Source of the DNA: Thalassobacterium maritimum
GTDB taxonomy: Bacteria; Verrucomicrobiota; Verrucomicrobiia; Opitutales; Coraliomargaritaceae
Reading direction: 5' to 3'
DNA: 64,000 nucleotides
Assembly: GCF_031127805.1 (NCBI RefSeq)
Contig: NZ_JARXHW010000025.1
Span: forward strand, 6,057-70,056
A program made the position numbers and the translations under genes. Positions 9,308-18,230 of this stretch are shown piece by piece (within the stretch, counting starts at the first letter, position 1; every line of letters starts with the position of its first letter). The notes beneath the pieces were generated by a model that saw only the letters and a list, made by a program, of their open reading frames with translations, searched no databases and was not told the origin of the DNA.

Positions 9308-10378
9308 TTACAGTATGGTGACGTCTTCGTTGAGGTCGTCGCTGTTATCGGTTGGATAGAGCAGCTTGTGGTCGATCGCTTGTGAAGCGACCATGACTGC
9401 GGTGCCAAAGATATCGGTCGCGGTAGCCCCACGACTGATTTCGGCCGCGGGCTTCGTCAGGCCAGTGAGAATGGGGCCATAGTTGCGTGCGCGTGTGAGT
9501 GTGTCGAGTAGTTTGGACGCGATATTGGCCGAGTGCAAATCTGGGAAAATGAGTACGTTGGCATGTCCGGCGACCGGGCCTTCGATTTTTTTAGTTTTAG
9601 CGGTGATCGGGTCGAGTGCGGCGTCGACTTGGAGCTCACCGTCAATTTCCATCGGGATGCCGAGTTCGATGGCTTTTTTGCGCGCCATTTCTGTGGCGGC
9701 CTTCATCTTGGCAACGGTCGGGTTCTTACTCGTGATACTCTTACTGGAGTAGCTGAGGAGGGCGACATAGGGCTTCGCGTTGGTAAGGTGATAGCTGAGT
9801 GCGGCCGTGGTGACGGCGATGTCGGCGAGCTGCTGGCTGGTGGGATTAGGCACGACAGCGCAGTCGGCGAGGAAGATTTCGCGATCTTTGCCTGTTTCGA
9901 GGTCTTCTAAGTCGAAGATATTGAGCGAAGACACCGTCGACACGTCAGGCAAGCGTGGCACGATCTGCAGCAGTGGGCGCAGGGCGCTGGAAGCCGAACT
10001 AGTCGCACCAGAGACGATTGCGTCCGCCTGGGAGGTGGCGAGCATCATGGTGGCGAAGTAGTTGGTGTCCTCCAAGTATTGCTCGATTTCTTTGTCTTTT
10101 AAATTTTTGAAGCGACGCAGGCCTTGGAACTTCTGAGTAAAGTTATCCCACTCGTCGCTGCGGCGTGGTTCAATGATACGGATGCGCTCAAGGCTGACGT
10201 TGAGCTTCTCTGCATTATCCTTAATTTGTGCGCGATCGCCCAATAGGATGGGAATACCCAAATTATTGGATGCAAACTGGCGTGCGGCTTGCAAGATGCG
10301 AGGGTCGCTGCCTTCAGGGAAGACAACGCGTTTTGGGTGGCGTTTGAGGCGAACGGTGAGTTTTGAAATAAGTGGCAT
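9308..10378 (-). CDS. pta: Phosphate acetyltransferase, catalytic subunit
   Basis: 356 residues from ATG 10378; the upstream 27 codons of the frame lack family similarity. It is the PTA_PTB catalytic domain alone (short type, about 330 residues in its family): FPEGSDPRILQAA near the N-terminus, SGATSSASSALRPLLQIV, GELQVDAALDP and GPILTGLTKPAAEISRGAT near the C-terminus. It interconverts acetyl-CoA and acetyl phosphate. No acetate kinase is adjacent. It heads a minus-strand unit with the BioD/DRTGG gene, xseB and dxs, and is divergent from murJ. Confidence 0.9.
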   Translation of the reverse strand: MPLISKLTVRLKRHPKRVVFPEGSDPRILQAARQFASNNLGIPILLGDRAQIKDNAEKLNVSLERIRIIEPRRSDEWDNFTQKFQGLRRFKNLKDKEIEQYLEDTNYFATMMLATSQADAIVSGATSSASSALRPLLQIVPRLPDVSTVSSLNIFDLEDLETGKDREIFLADCAVVPNPTSQQLADIAVTTAALSYHLTNAKPYVALLSYSSKSITSKNPTVAKMKAATEMARKKAIELGIPMEIDGELQVDAALDPITAKTKKIEGPVAGHANVLIFPDLHSANIASKLLDTLTRARNYGPILTGLTKPAAEISRGATATDIFGTAVMVASQAIDHKLLYPTDNSDDLNEDVTIL

Positions 10379-10541
10379 AATAAAATAATTCGGAATGGAT
10401 TTGGGTATTATCGGTGAAAAGTTAAATGGAGACGAAGAACTAAGAGGATAAATATACAATTGCCAAAGTTTTTTACGCGGTAGTTTCTAATCAGCTCGCA
10501 AGAAAGCCAAGCAAAGCAAATTTCGCGCCCTTCAAATTCGA

Positions 10542-12092
10542 ATGCTCAAGAATCTAAAAAACATCGCAGTGGTCAGTCTTTCGACGGTCGGCTCTCGCTT
10601 GCTAGGCTTGTTGCGGGACATTTTGATCTTTGCTGCGCTGGGTACCAGCCTATGGAATTCTGCTTTCATCCTGGCCTTTACGCTGCCGAATTTATTTCGC
10701 CGTTTGCTGGGGGAGGGCGCCCTCACTTCGGCGCTGGTGCCGATTTTTTCAGATGTTTTGGAGCGAGAGGGCCGCTCGGGGGCCTTTCGCTTCTTTAATC
10801 AAGTGCTATTGCGACTGCTATTGGTGCTGTTGGTGATCGTCTCTTTGGGCATGTGCGCGCTGCACTGGGCGGCTGGAAGTGAATGGCTGCCCGAGCGCTG
10901 GGTGACGGGGGCGGGACTGGCTGTTTGGTTGTTGCCTTATATGTTGTTTATCTGTTTGGCGGCCATCATATCGGCCGGTTTAAATTTACTGGGGCGTTTT
11001 GCGGTGGCTGCCGCGACGCCAATTCTACTAAATTTGGCTATGATCGGCGCTTTGGCTGCAGGTCTGTGGCTTGACGCAGAGGCTGCACGGGTAGTGTATT
11101 GGCTTTGTGGCGGTGTTTTACTGGGTGGCTTGTTACAATTAGTGGTGCCTGCTTGGGATCTGATGCGTCAGGGCTGGCGGCCACGCATCGAAGGTTCGAT
11201 GGGGGCAGAGCTTGCGGAGCTGTGGCACTTGTTTTTGCCAGGCCTGATGGGAGCGGCGATCTTGCAGGTCAATATTTTAGTCTCACGGCTGCTGGCCTAT
11301 TCCTTGGATGAAGCGGCGGTCTCGGTGTTGTATTTGGCGAGTCGTTTGATGGAGCTGCCTTTGGGCGTATTTACGATTGCGGTGGCGACAGTGTTTTTTC
11401 CGTTGCTGGCTAAGACGCGTTCTAATGGGGATGAAGTGGAGTTTTCGGCGGTATTCATGCAGGGCATGCGGCTGGTGATTGGGATATCCCTGCCCGCGGG
11501 GGTAGGCTTAATCGTGTTGGGACAGCCGATTTTGGAGTGTCTCTTTTTGTGGGGTGCCTTTGATCAGGCCGATGTAATGGCGACGGTGCCTATTTTAGCG
11601 ATTTATGGCCTAGGCTTGCCGCTGTATTCGGCGGCGACTTTTGCCACGCGGGGACTGCATGCGAGTAAGGATATGCGCACCCCCGTGCGGGTGGCAGGCT
11701 ATTGCTTGCTGATCAATTTGTTTGCGGGCGCCTTGCTGATGCAATTCTGGGGAGCTGCGGGGCTGGCGACGGGCAATGTTTTGGCTGCACTGGCGCAAAG
11801 TATCTTGTTGTGGCGAGCTTTGTCTAAAGAGCGCGCGAGGCTGAGCTTTGGGGCGATGTGGGCAGCTCTGGTAAAGGTGCTGCTTGCAGGAGTCGTGATG
11901 GGGTTGGTTTGCGCCTTGGCTTGGCAGGCTGTGGCACAGTTTGATTTGAACGCAAAGCTGAGTGCCGCTTTGACGGTGGCGTTATGCGTGCCGGGTGGTG
12001 TGGCGGTGTATTTTGCTCTGTTGTATTTTTTACGCTTCGAGGAAATGGGGACATTGTTAGGCATGCTACGACGCTATATGCCTAAGAAATAA
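10542..12092 (+). CDS. murJ: Lipid II flippase MurJ
   Basis: A 516-residue, about 14-helix MviN/MurJ membrane protein. The N-terminus has the family hallmark SRLLGLLRDILIFAALG and the LPNLFRRLLGEGALTSALVP segment, with charged residues lining the central cavity. It flips the peptidoglycan precursor lipid II to the periplasmic face. It is divergent from pta across 163 bases, and the next gene (TolC) begins 137 bases downstream, so it may be a single-gene unit. No Shine-Dalgarno sequence precedes the ATG. Confidence 0.94.
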   Translation: MLKNLKNIAVVSLSTVGSRLLGLLRDILIFAALGTSLWNSAFILAFTLPNLFRRLLGEGALTSALVPIFSDVLEREGRSGAFRFFNQVLLRLLLVLLVIVSLGMCALHWAAGSEWLPERWVTGAGLAVWLLPYMLFICLAAIISAGLNLLGRFAVAAATPILLNLAMIGALAAGLWLDAEAARVVYWLCGGVLLGGLLQLVVPAWDLMRQGWRPRIEGSMGAELAELWHLFLPGLMGAAILQVNILVSRLLAYSLDEAAVSVLYLASRLMELPLGVFTIAVATVFFPLLAKTRSNGDEVEFSAVFMQGMRLVIGISLPAGVGLIVLGQPILECLFLWGAFDQADVMATVPILAIYGLGLPLYSAATFATRGLHASKDMRTPVRVAGYCLLINLFAGALLMQFWGAAGLATGNVLAALAQSILLWRALSKERARLSFGAMWAALVKVLLAGVVMGLVCALAWQAVAQFDLNAKLSAALTVALCVPGGVAVYFALLYFLRFEEMGTLLGMLRRYMPKK

Positions 12093-12229
12093 AGGCTGCA
12101 GGCGAGATTTGGCAGGGATTTCGAGCCTGCAAGCGCTCAGTTTTTGAGCTGTTTCAGGGCTTAAACACTTTAACCCGAAACATTTGTTTGAAATTTTACA
12201 AGCTTCTGCCTTTTGTGGCCGATAGAAAT

Positions 12230-13756
12230 ATGCGACCCCGATTTCATTTATATCTCTTGTCGCTCGTGTGGAGCACGGGCCCTGTGCTGGCTGCGAGTCC
12301 GGAGCTGCCACTCGATGTGGCGATTGCATCGGCCTTGGAGCACAATGTAGGGCTACGAATTGCAAGCTATGAACCTGCGGATGCGCTCGACACAGTCGAG
12401 ATTGAGGACGCGCAGTTTGATCCTTCTTTTTTTGCTAGCACAGCGCTGCAAGAGGGGGAGTCGGTGCCAGTGGCGGGGGCGAGTTCGGAGAGTGACGGGC
12501 GCAGTGCACGTATCGGTATCGACCAGCGCTGGTCAACCGGGGCGACGGTGACACTCGATTCCGCGCTCGATCGTAGTGGTGGCAGTTCAACCGTGCTGAA
12601 TCCTGACTATGGGGCGGATGTCGGCATTAGTTTAAGCCAACCCTTACTGAAGGGGGCGGGCACGACTGTGAATCTTGCGCCCTTAGCGCGTGCTAAAGTG
12701 AACGCTGAACGCTCGCTGTTTGAGTTGCGCTCGGACGTGCTCGATTTGGTGTTGGAAACTGAGATCGCCTATTGGAATCTTGCCTATGCGCGTGCGGATC
12801 GCGCCTTGACTGTCTCCAGTCTCGCCTTGGCGGAAAATTTACGCGAAGAGAATTCGGAGCGAGAACGCCTGGGTTTAGTGACTCCGCTGGAAGTACTGCA
12901 AGCCGAAGCTGAGGTATTGAATCAGCAGGAGGCGATCATACAGGCCGACAATAACATCGAGGATGCCGAGGATGCATTGCGACGCGCGATGGGACAGACC
13001 GATTTTGTGCAGGCAGTCTCGGATACGATCGTTGTGCGCGCACTGCCGGAACAAATGCAGCCCTTGCGATCGATCGACGAGGTGGTGCAAGACACGGTGC
13101 TCAATGATATCGATGCACAGGTGCAGGAGCGACGCATTGAGGTGGAGCGGATCAATCGCATGTTGGCGCAAGATGAGGTGCAGCCGGATTTAGACTTGAG
13201 GGGCGGTTTAAGCTACCTGGGGCGTGATGATAGTGGAAGCCGTGCATACAGTGGAGTTTATTCAGCCGATGGTTATGCTTGGTCCGTGGGCTTAGAGCTA
13301 CGGGTGCCGTGGGGCTTGCGTGAGGCGCGTGCACGTGAGCGGCAGGCGGAGCGTGGTGTAGAGCAAGCTACTTTGCAATTATACGATATTAAACAAGCGA
13401 AAGCTCTTGCCGCGCGTAATGCTTGGCGCTCCGCCAGTAGTGGCTTGAAGCGGATCGAAGTGACGCGGGCGGCGATGCGGCTCAATCAAGAAGCCTTTGA
13501 GCAAGAGCGTGCGCGCTATGGTTCCGGATTGGTGGCCTATCGCAGTGTGCTTGAAGCGCAGCGTGATTATGATCGAGCCAAGAGTAATTACCTCGGCTCT
13601 TTAATTGAAACTCTTCGCGCTATCGTGCGACTCAGTCGGATCGATGGCACATTATTACAGCGCAATGGTCTCGATTGGGATGCCGTGGCGCCTTACACCG
13701 AATTGACTACGCCGCGCGCTGAGCTGAATACGTCGCGCGAATCGAACACACCATGA
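12230..13756 (+). CDS. TolC-family outer membrane efflux protein
   Basis: 508 residues from ATG 12230. The frame is open from a TTG at 12188, but the ATG is followed directly by a good signal peptide (to about residue 22, ending VLAAS), which decides the start. The body has two outer-membrane-efflux repeats; SQPLLKGAGTTVNLAPLARAK parallels the first TolC in the window. The C-terminal coiled coils end in LETLRAIVRLSRIDGTLL. It is the first gene of a TolC-adaptor-ATPase-permease operon and overlaps the adaptor start by four bases, so it is likely the exit channel for that ABC exporter. Confidence 0.9.
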   Translation: MRPRFHLYLLSLVWSTGPVLAASPELPLDVAIASALEHNVGLRIASYEPADALDTVEIEDAQFDPSFFASTALQEGESVPVAGASSESDGRSARIGIDQRWSTGATVTLDSALDRSGGSSTVLNPDYGADVGISLSQPLLKGAGTTVNLAPLARAKVNAERSLFELRSDVLDLVLETEIAYWNLAYARADRALTVSSLALAENLREENSERERLGLVTPLEVLQAEAEVLNQQEAIIQADNNIEDAEDALRRAMGQTDFVQAVSDTIVVRALPEQMQPLRSIDEVVQDTVLNDIDAQVQERRIEVERINRMLAQDEVQPDLDLRGGLSYLGRDDSGSRAYSGVYSADGYAWSVGLELRVPWGLREARARERQAERGVEQATLQLYDIKQAKALAARNAWRSASSGLKRIEVTRAAMRLNQEAFEQERARYGSGLVAYRSVLEAQRDYDRAKSNYLGSLIETLRAIVRLSRIDGTLLQRNGLDWDAVAPYTELTTPRAELNTSRESNTP

Positions 13757-14835
13757 AACGTGCTCTGACTATCTTTTTTATTTTCGCCCTCATCGTCGGC
13801 GGTATTTATGGACTCTTGCAAGTTATGCCCAAGGGGGACGGGGAAACTGCGAATCAAATCCGGACCGATACTGCGGAGCGTCGCGACTTAAAGTCGGTGG
13901 TGCCGGCCACCGGGGAGGTGCTCCCCTTGCTCAGCAGTAGTGTGAAGTCTGAGATCAGTGGGCGTATTACGAATATCATGGTTGAGGAGGGCGATTCCGT
14001 GGTGCGCGATCAAGAGCTCTTGGAACTGGATCGCACCAGTCTGGAAACACGCCTGCGGGAAGCGCAGCGTAGCTTGGAGGCCGAAAATTTGCGCCTCGAA
14101 AAGTCCGAACGTAATTTCAAGCGTCTGCAAGAGCTGTTTGCAAAGAAGTTTGTGGGCGAGCAGGAGTATTTAGATGCACAAACTGAGCTCAAGCTTGCGC
14201 AGCTGAATATCGAAATTTCGCAAGCGAGATTAGAGGATGCGGCTGAGGATTTATCGAAGACTACGATTCTGGCACCGCATGATGGAGTGGTCACTTTGAT
14301 GGGCGTGTTGGAAGGGCAGGTCATCTCGGGGGCCAGTTCAGTCTCGAACGGCACAGAACTATTGACAGTCGCGCAGCTGAACGAGCTCTACATGGAAGCC
14401 AATATCAACGAGGTGGACGTTGAGAAACTTTATATCGGACAGCCTGCATTTTTGCGTTTTGATGCGATCCCTGACTTTGAAGTCGAGGGGCAGATCAGCG
14501 TGATTGCTCCATCTGCGCGCAAAGATGGTAATGTGCGGGTCTTTCCGATCGAAGTGGTTTTTGAGGTGGCGGACAATCGCGTGCGCCCTGGCATTAGTGC
14601 TACGGTCGAAGTGCCGATTGAAACAGCCGACAATGTGATTAGTGTTTTATTATCGGCTGTTTTTAACGATGCACAGGGGAGTGTCGTTTACGTCAAAAAA
14701 GGCAGCGCTTGGGAGCGTCGCGAGGTGACTACAGGTATTAATAATCTACAGCACGTCGAGATTCGTTCCGGGCTGAATGAGGGCGAGTCTGTGGCTTTGA
14801 GCCGTCCGTTGGAATTTCGTAGAAACGATGATTGA
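13753..14835 (+). CDS. MacA/HlyD-type periplasmic adaptor
   Basis: A 360-residue membrane fusion protein with one N-terminal anchor helix (residues about 5-24). It then has a barrel-sandwich (lipoyl-like) half, a coiled-coil hairpin around residues 95-170 (heptads such as LREAQRSLEAENLRLEKSE), the second lipoyl half (TILAPHDGVVTLMGVLEGQ) and beta-barrel domains. It should link the MacB-type ABC transporter to the TolC protein encoded just upstream. Its start overlaps the TolC stop and its end overlaps the ATPase start (ATG 14828), indicating translational coupling. Confidence 0.9.
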   Translation: MKRALTIFFIFALIVGGIYGLLQVMPKGDGETANQIRTDTAERRDLKSVVPATGEVLPLLSSSVKSEISGRITNIMVEEGDSVVRDQELLELDRTSLETRLREAQRSLEAENLRLEKSERNFKRLQELFAKKFVGEQEYLDAQTELKLAQLNIEISQARLEDAAEDLSKTTILAPHDGVVTLMGVLEGQVISGASSVSNGTELLTVAQLNELYMEANINEVDVEKLYIGQPAFLRFDAIPDFEVEGQISVIAPSARKDGNVRVFPIEVVFEVADNRVRPGISATVEVPIETADNVISVLLSAVFNDAQGSVVYVKKGSAWERREVTTGINNLQHVEIRSGLNEGESVALSRPLEFRRNDD

Positions 14836-15520
14836 TACGGATTTAGTTTTTAAGCTGCGATCGATTCGGCGCACCTATAAAGTCGGCAGCGAATTGGTGC
14901 ATGCGCTCGACGGAGTGGATCTGACGATTCGTGATCGTGAATTTATCGCAGTGATCGGCACCTCTGGCTCGGGTAAATCTACGCTGATGCACACGCTTGG
15001 CTTTATGGATAGCCCGAGCTCTGGCCAAATGGAGTTTGAAGGTCGCGACGTATCTGCAATCAGTCGTGGCGAGCGCTCGCAATTACGCGCCACTCGTATT
15101 GGCTTTGTCTTTCAGTCTTTTAACCTGCTGCCTAAGTTGACGGTTTTGGATAATGTGCTGCTGCCATTGGTATATGGGCGTCAGCGTGTGACTAACAAGA
15201 AAGAGCTCGGCATGTCAGTGCTTGAGCGAGTCGGTATGGACCACCGCGCGAGTCACCGTCCGAGTCAACTTTCTGGTGGCGAGCGGCAGCGTGTCGCGAT
15301 TGCACGCTCTTTGATCAATCGTCCGCGCCTGATCCTGGCGGATGAGCCGACGGGGAATCTCGATACTAAAAATCGCGGTCGGATCATGGAGCTCTTTGCA
15401 TCTTTGATGGACGAGGGAATCACGCTCGCACTAGTGACGCATGACGACGAAGTGGCGGCTTATGCCAAGCGTCGCATTCGCATGCAGGATGGTAATATCG
15501 TGGAGGACAGCAGCTCGTGA
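14828..15520 (+). CDS. MacB/LolD-type ABC transporter ATP-binding protein
   Basis: A 230-residue ABC ATPase of the MacB/LolD/FtsE class. Visible motifs are Walker A GTSGSGKST, Q-loop FVFQSFNLLPKL, signature LSGGERQRVAIARSL, Walker B LILADEPTGNLD and the switch His in LVTHDDEVAAYA. In E. coli MacB the ATPase and permease are one chain; here they are two genes whose stop and GTG start overlap by four bases. With the adaptor and TolC upstream this forms a complete mechanotransmission-type exporter of unknown substrate (macrolides, peptides or lipoproteins in relatives). Confidence 0.93.
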   Translation: MIDTDLVFKLRSIRRTYKVGSELVHALDGVDLTIRDREFIAVIGTSGSGKSTLMHTLGFMDSPSSGQMEFEGRDVSAISRGERSQLRATRIGFVFQSFNLLPKLTVLDNVLLPLVYGRQRVTNKKELGMSVLERVGMDHRASHRPSQLSGGERQRVAIARSLINRPRLILADEPTGNLDTKNRGRIMELFASLMDEGITLALVTHDDEVAAYAKRRIRMQDGNIVEDSSS

Positions 15521-16770
15521 ATCCGGTCGGTGATATCTATACAGGAGCGGCCAACGGGCTGCGCGAGGTTTGGTCCAACAAGGTTCGCTCCCTGCTTTCG
15601 ATGAGTGGTATTATACTCGGGGTGGCGGCCTTGGTGGCTATGGTTGGTATCGTGCAAGGTATGCTGGGCAATATGCGAGCCTCCTTTGAGCGCAGTGGTG
15701 GCGTGCTTAAGCTGGAAGTGCACTCACAGGAGGCGCCTGAGTGGCAACAGCACATTGCAGGCATTTCTCCAGGTATGACGTGGCGGGACATTGGAGCGAT
15801 TGAGAAAGCCATTCCGCTGGCCGCCTATGTTTCTCCCGTTGTGGATATGAACTGGGAGCGCTTTATTGCCAATGGTCGTCGCTCGGGGGCAATTTTGCAT
15901 GGCGTCACACCGGATTATGCTGGCATCAAAAAGAATGAAATTCAGTTCGGCCGCTTTATCTCCGATTACGATGTCGACTCGAAGAGTCCCGTGATCGTGG
16001 TGGGGGCGCATGTCGTGCAGAATTTATTTCGAGACCAGCCGAATGTTGTGGGGCAACAAGTGCGCGTGAGTGGGCAAGTCTACACCATTGTGGGGCAGAT
16101 TAAGTCCGTAGAGCAAGCGACTGCTCCTGGGGGGCGCAAGCGCAGTTTCAATTATGAAGATCGGCTCAATTACATTCCTGCGACTACGGCCATGGCGCGG
16201 TATAAAGGCGATGACGAGGTGAATCGCATCGAAATACTTGCTTATGAGGTGGGGGACATGCCTGATTTGATGGAGCAAATCGAGAATACACTGACACAGA
16301 CGCACCGCGGGATTTTTGATTTTGAGATTCGTACACAAGATGAGCAATTAGAAGAGCTCAAGAAGCTCGAGAATTCGTTCACCTATTCACTGGGCGGGAT
16401 CGCTGGAATTTCCCTTTTAGTGGGTGGCATTGGCATTATGAATGTGATGCTGGCATCGGTCAGTGAGCGCATCCGTGAGATCGGCGTGCGCAAAGCGATC
16501 GGAGCACGGAGTCATGATATCTTTATCCAATTTCTTGCCGAAGCGGTGGTGATCTCAGTCTTGGGCGGCTTATTAGGACTCGTCGCGAGTGTGGGGCTAC
16601 TCTCATTGGCTCGCGATTTCATACCAGAGGGTCAAAATATCAGTAATATGCCAGTGACTGCGATGCTGTATGGCTTTCTCTTCAGCAGCATGATCGGGCT
16701 GGCATCCGGCATTTATCCTGCACTGCGCGCCTCGCGGCTCGATCCCATCGATGCCTTACGCTACGAGTAG
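15517..16770 (+). CDS. MacB-type ABC transporter permease
   Basis: A 417-residue permease starting at GTG 15517, inside the stop region of the ATPase gene. It has one N-terminal helix (RSLLSMSGIILGVAALVAMVGIVQGML), a MacB periplasmic core domain of about 220 residues, and three C-terminal FtsX-type helices with the conserved GGIGIMNVMLASVSERIREIG and RKAIGAR coupling-helix region. It ends in the usual FtsX-family tail (SGIYPALRASRLDPIDALRYE). It is the last gene of the tripartite ABC operon; the next gene is convergent with only 13 bases between. Confidence 0.92.
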   Translation: MNPVGDIYTGAANGLREVWSNKVRSLLSMSGIILGVAALVAMVGIVQGMLGNMRASFERSGGVLKLEVHSQEAPEWQQHIAGISPGMTWRDIGAIEKAIPLAAYVSPVVDMNWERFIANGRRSGAILHGVTPDYAGIKKNEIQFGRFISDYDVDSKSPVIVVGAHVVQNLFRDQPNVVGQQVRVSGQVYTIVGQIKSVEQATAPGGRKRSFNYEDRLNYIPATTAMARYKGDDEVNRIEILAYEVGDMPDLMEQIENTLTQTHRGIFDFEIRTQDEQLEELKKLENSFTYSLGGIAGISLLVGGIGIMNVMLASVSERIREIGVRKAIGARSHDIFIQFLAEAVVISVLGGLLGLVASVGLLSLARDFIPEGQNISNMPVTAMLYGFLFSSMIGLASGIYPALRASRLDPIDALRYE

Positions 16771-16783
16771 CGATTAACGATCG

Positions 16784-17671
16784 TTAACGCGCATCCATTT
16801 GCACTACTTTGATCTCTGCTTTGGAGACGGAGCTGATCAAAGTGCTGGCGAAAGGGAGTGGATTATTGATGGCGGTGGCTAGTTTCGCTTCGGTTGCTGT
16901 AGCGATGGCGACCTTGCGACTGTTGGAGAGGTTGCGTTGATTCAGGGCGACCAAAACACTGGGCACGCTTGGATTGAAGGCGGCTGATTCCGCTGCACGG
17001 CCTGAAAAGAATTGACCGTCCAGGCATTCGAGCACGAAGCCCTCAGGGGAGCGGCTGTAGGGGGCGTAGCTGCGTTGGGCCGCGTTGATGGCCCGTTGTT
17101 GGGAGGTGTTGGGCTGCGGCTTAACAGCTTCAAGTGGGATTGAGGGACTGTCTAGCAGTCCGTGCCCCTTGGATCGCGGTTCTCCGAAGGCATGTGGCAG
17201 TAAGCTCTGTAGTGTATGAATCTGCGTGCCGACATGGATTTGTAGCGTATCTAAATTAGAAAGCTCACGCAGGAATTGACGGCAGTGCCCGCAAGGCGTT
17301 TCGGATACGTAGAGTGCAGTGAGTTCGTGCTCGTTATGCATCCATGCATTGAGCACCGCGGATTGCTCTGCGTGCAAAGTGGCGTGCAGAGGCATGCCTT
17401 GAAACTCCAAATTGGCCCCCAAGTATAAATGCCCCGATGCGCCAACGGCCACTGCGCCGACGGCGAAGCCAGAGATGGGGTGCACCGAAAAACTGGCCGC
17501 CAGTGGCAGGAGTTGCGCCGCCAGTGGCAGGAGTTGCGCTGCTGCTGTGGGCCCACAGTCGGTGATTTGACCGCTGAAGCCTGGCGCGGCCAGCGCTTGG
17601 CGTATTTGGGCTGCGCTGGCAGAGTCTAGGTCTGCGAGTGCACGGTCGATGGAAGAGTCAGTCAGGGCCAT
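16784..17671 (-). CDS. cdd: Cytidine deaminase (long, E. coli type)
   Basis: 295 residues, the two-domain homodimeric type. The catalytic domain has His100-Ala-Glu102 and the second zinc pair Cys127/Cys130 in TPCGHC, at nearly the same positions as E. coli Cdd (102, 104, 129, 132). It deaminates cytidine and deoxycytidine to uridine for pyrimidine salvage. Residues 46-59 repeat a seven-residue unit (QLLPLAA twice) created by a 21-bp tandem duplication at 17499-17540; this lies before the catalytic motif and the frame is kept. It follows the DUF4870 gene by 21 bases and is probably the last gene of a three-gene unit. Confidence 0.92.
   Translation of the reverse strand: MALTDSSIDRALADLDSASAAQIRQALAAPGFSGQITDCGPTAAAQLLPLAAQLLPLAASFSVHPISGFAVGAVAVGASGHLYLGANLEFQGMPLHATLHAEQSAVLNAWMHNEHELTALYVSETPCGHCRQFLRELSNLDTLQIHVGTQIHTLQSLLPHAFGEPRSKGHGLLDSPSIPLEAVKPQPNTSQQRAINAAQRSYAPYSRSPEGFVLECLDGQFFSGRAAESAAFNPSVPSVLVALNQRNLSNSRKVAIATATEAKLATAINNPLPFASTLISSVSKAEIKVVQMDAR
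17499..17540. repeat. Two-copy 21-bp tandem repeat inside cdd
   Basis: Two adjacent 21-bp copies (17499-17519 and 17520-17540) differ only in the last base. They add seven residues in frame to cytidine deaminase. The near-identity suggests a recent slippage or duplication event. Confidence 0.9.
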
Positions 17672-17692
17672 GCTGAGAGTGTGTTGGGCTGT

Positions 17693-18157
17693 TTATTTGA
17701 GAAAGCGAATGGTGCAAGGATAGCGGTAGAGCACGCCTTCGCTGGCTTTCACGGCGCCGATGATGGTGTACACGACCATCGCCACTGATAAAATCATACC
17801 TAAAATAACTCCCAGCCCGAATGCGAAAACTAGCAAAAAGCAGATGAGACCATAAATGGTGACTGAAATTTGAAAGTTCAGTACTTCTTTGCCCGTGTCA
17901 TCTACAAAGGGGTCTTGCTCCCTCTTGACTAACCATAGAATGAGAGGACCGATGATATTGCCAAAAGCTGGGAGTATAAATAAACAGAAGCTGAGTAAGT
18001 GGCAGAGCATGGCCATGGTTTTATCGCCAGCAGGTGTGTTTGCTGCAGATGCAGCTGAAGGGTGTGAGGGCTCAGGACCTGAGTGCATGTCATTTGTATC
18101 GTCGATAATTTCAATGGGAGATTCGTGGTCGGGCTCTGAGTGATTTTCTATGCTCAT
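17693..18157 (-). CDS. DUF4870 domain membrane protein
   Basis: 154 residues from ATG 18157. The first 45 residues are polar and acidic (MSIENHSEPDHESPIEII...), probably cytoplasmic and disordered. Then comes a DUF4870/Tic20-like domain with three to four helices: an AMLCHLLSFCLFILPAFGNIIGP helix, a DPFVDDTGKEVLNFQ segment that is the family hallmark, and two more hydrophobic helices. The function of the family is unknown. Neighbours are a GyrI-like protein upstream (73 bases) and cdd downstream. Confidence 0.8.
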   Translation of the reverse strand: MSIENHSEPDHESPIEIIDDTNDMHSGPEPSHPSAASAANTPAGDKTMAMLCHLLSFCLFILPAFGNIIGPLILWLVKREQDPFVDDTGKEVLNFQISVTIYGLICFLLVFAFGLGVILGMILSVAMVVYTIIGAVKASEGVLYRYPCTIRFLK

Positions 18158-18230
18158 AGTTGGGCAATTTAGGAAGCCTCCTTGAGTGGCGCAATCCGAA
18201 ATCAGTCCTTTCGGCTTGGTTTTACGTGGA

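Noticed and set aside
9235..9432. 66-codon N-terminal extension of the P-loop/DRTGG protein
   Set aside because: Low-complexity Thr/Ser-rich residues overlapping the pta gene end; the family start is at ATG 9234.
12095..12160. Hairpin after murJ (GCAGGC/GCCTGC and GCTCA/TGAGC)
   Set aside because: Long spacers and no proper U-tract directly after a stem; not called as a terminator.
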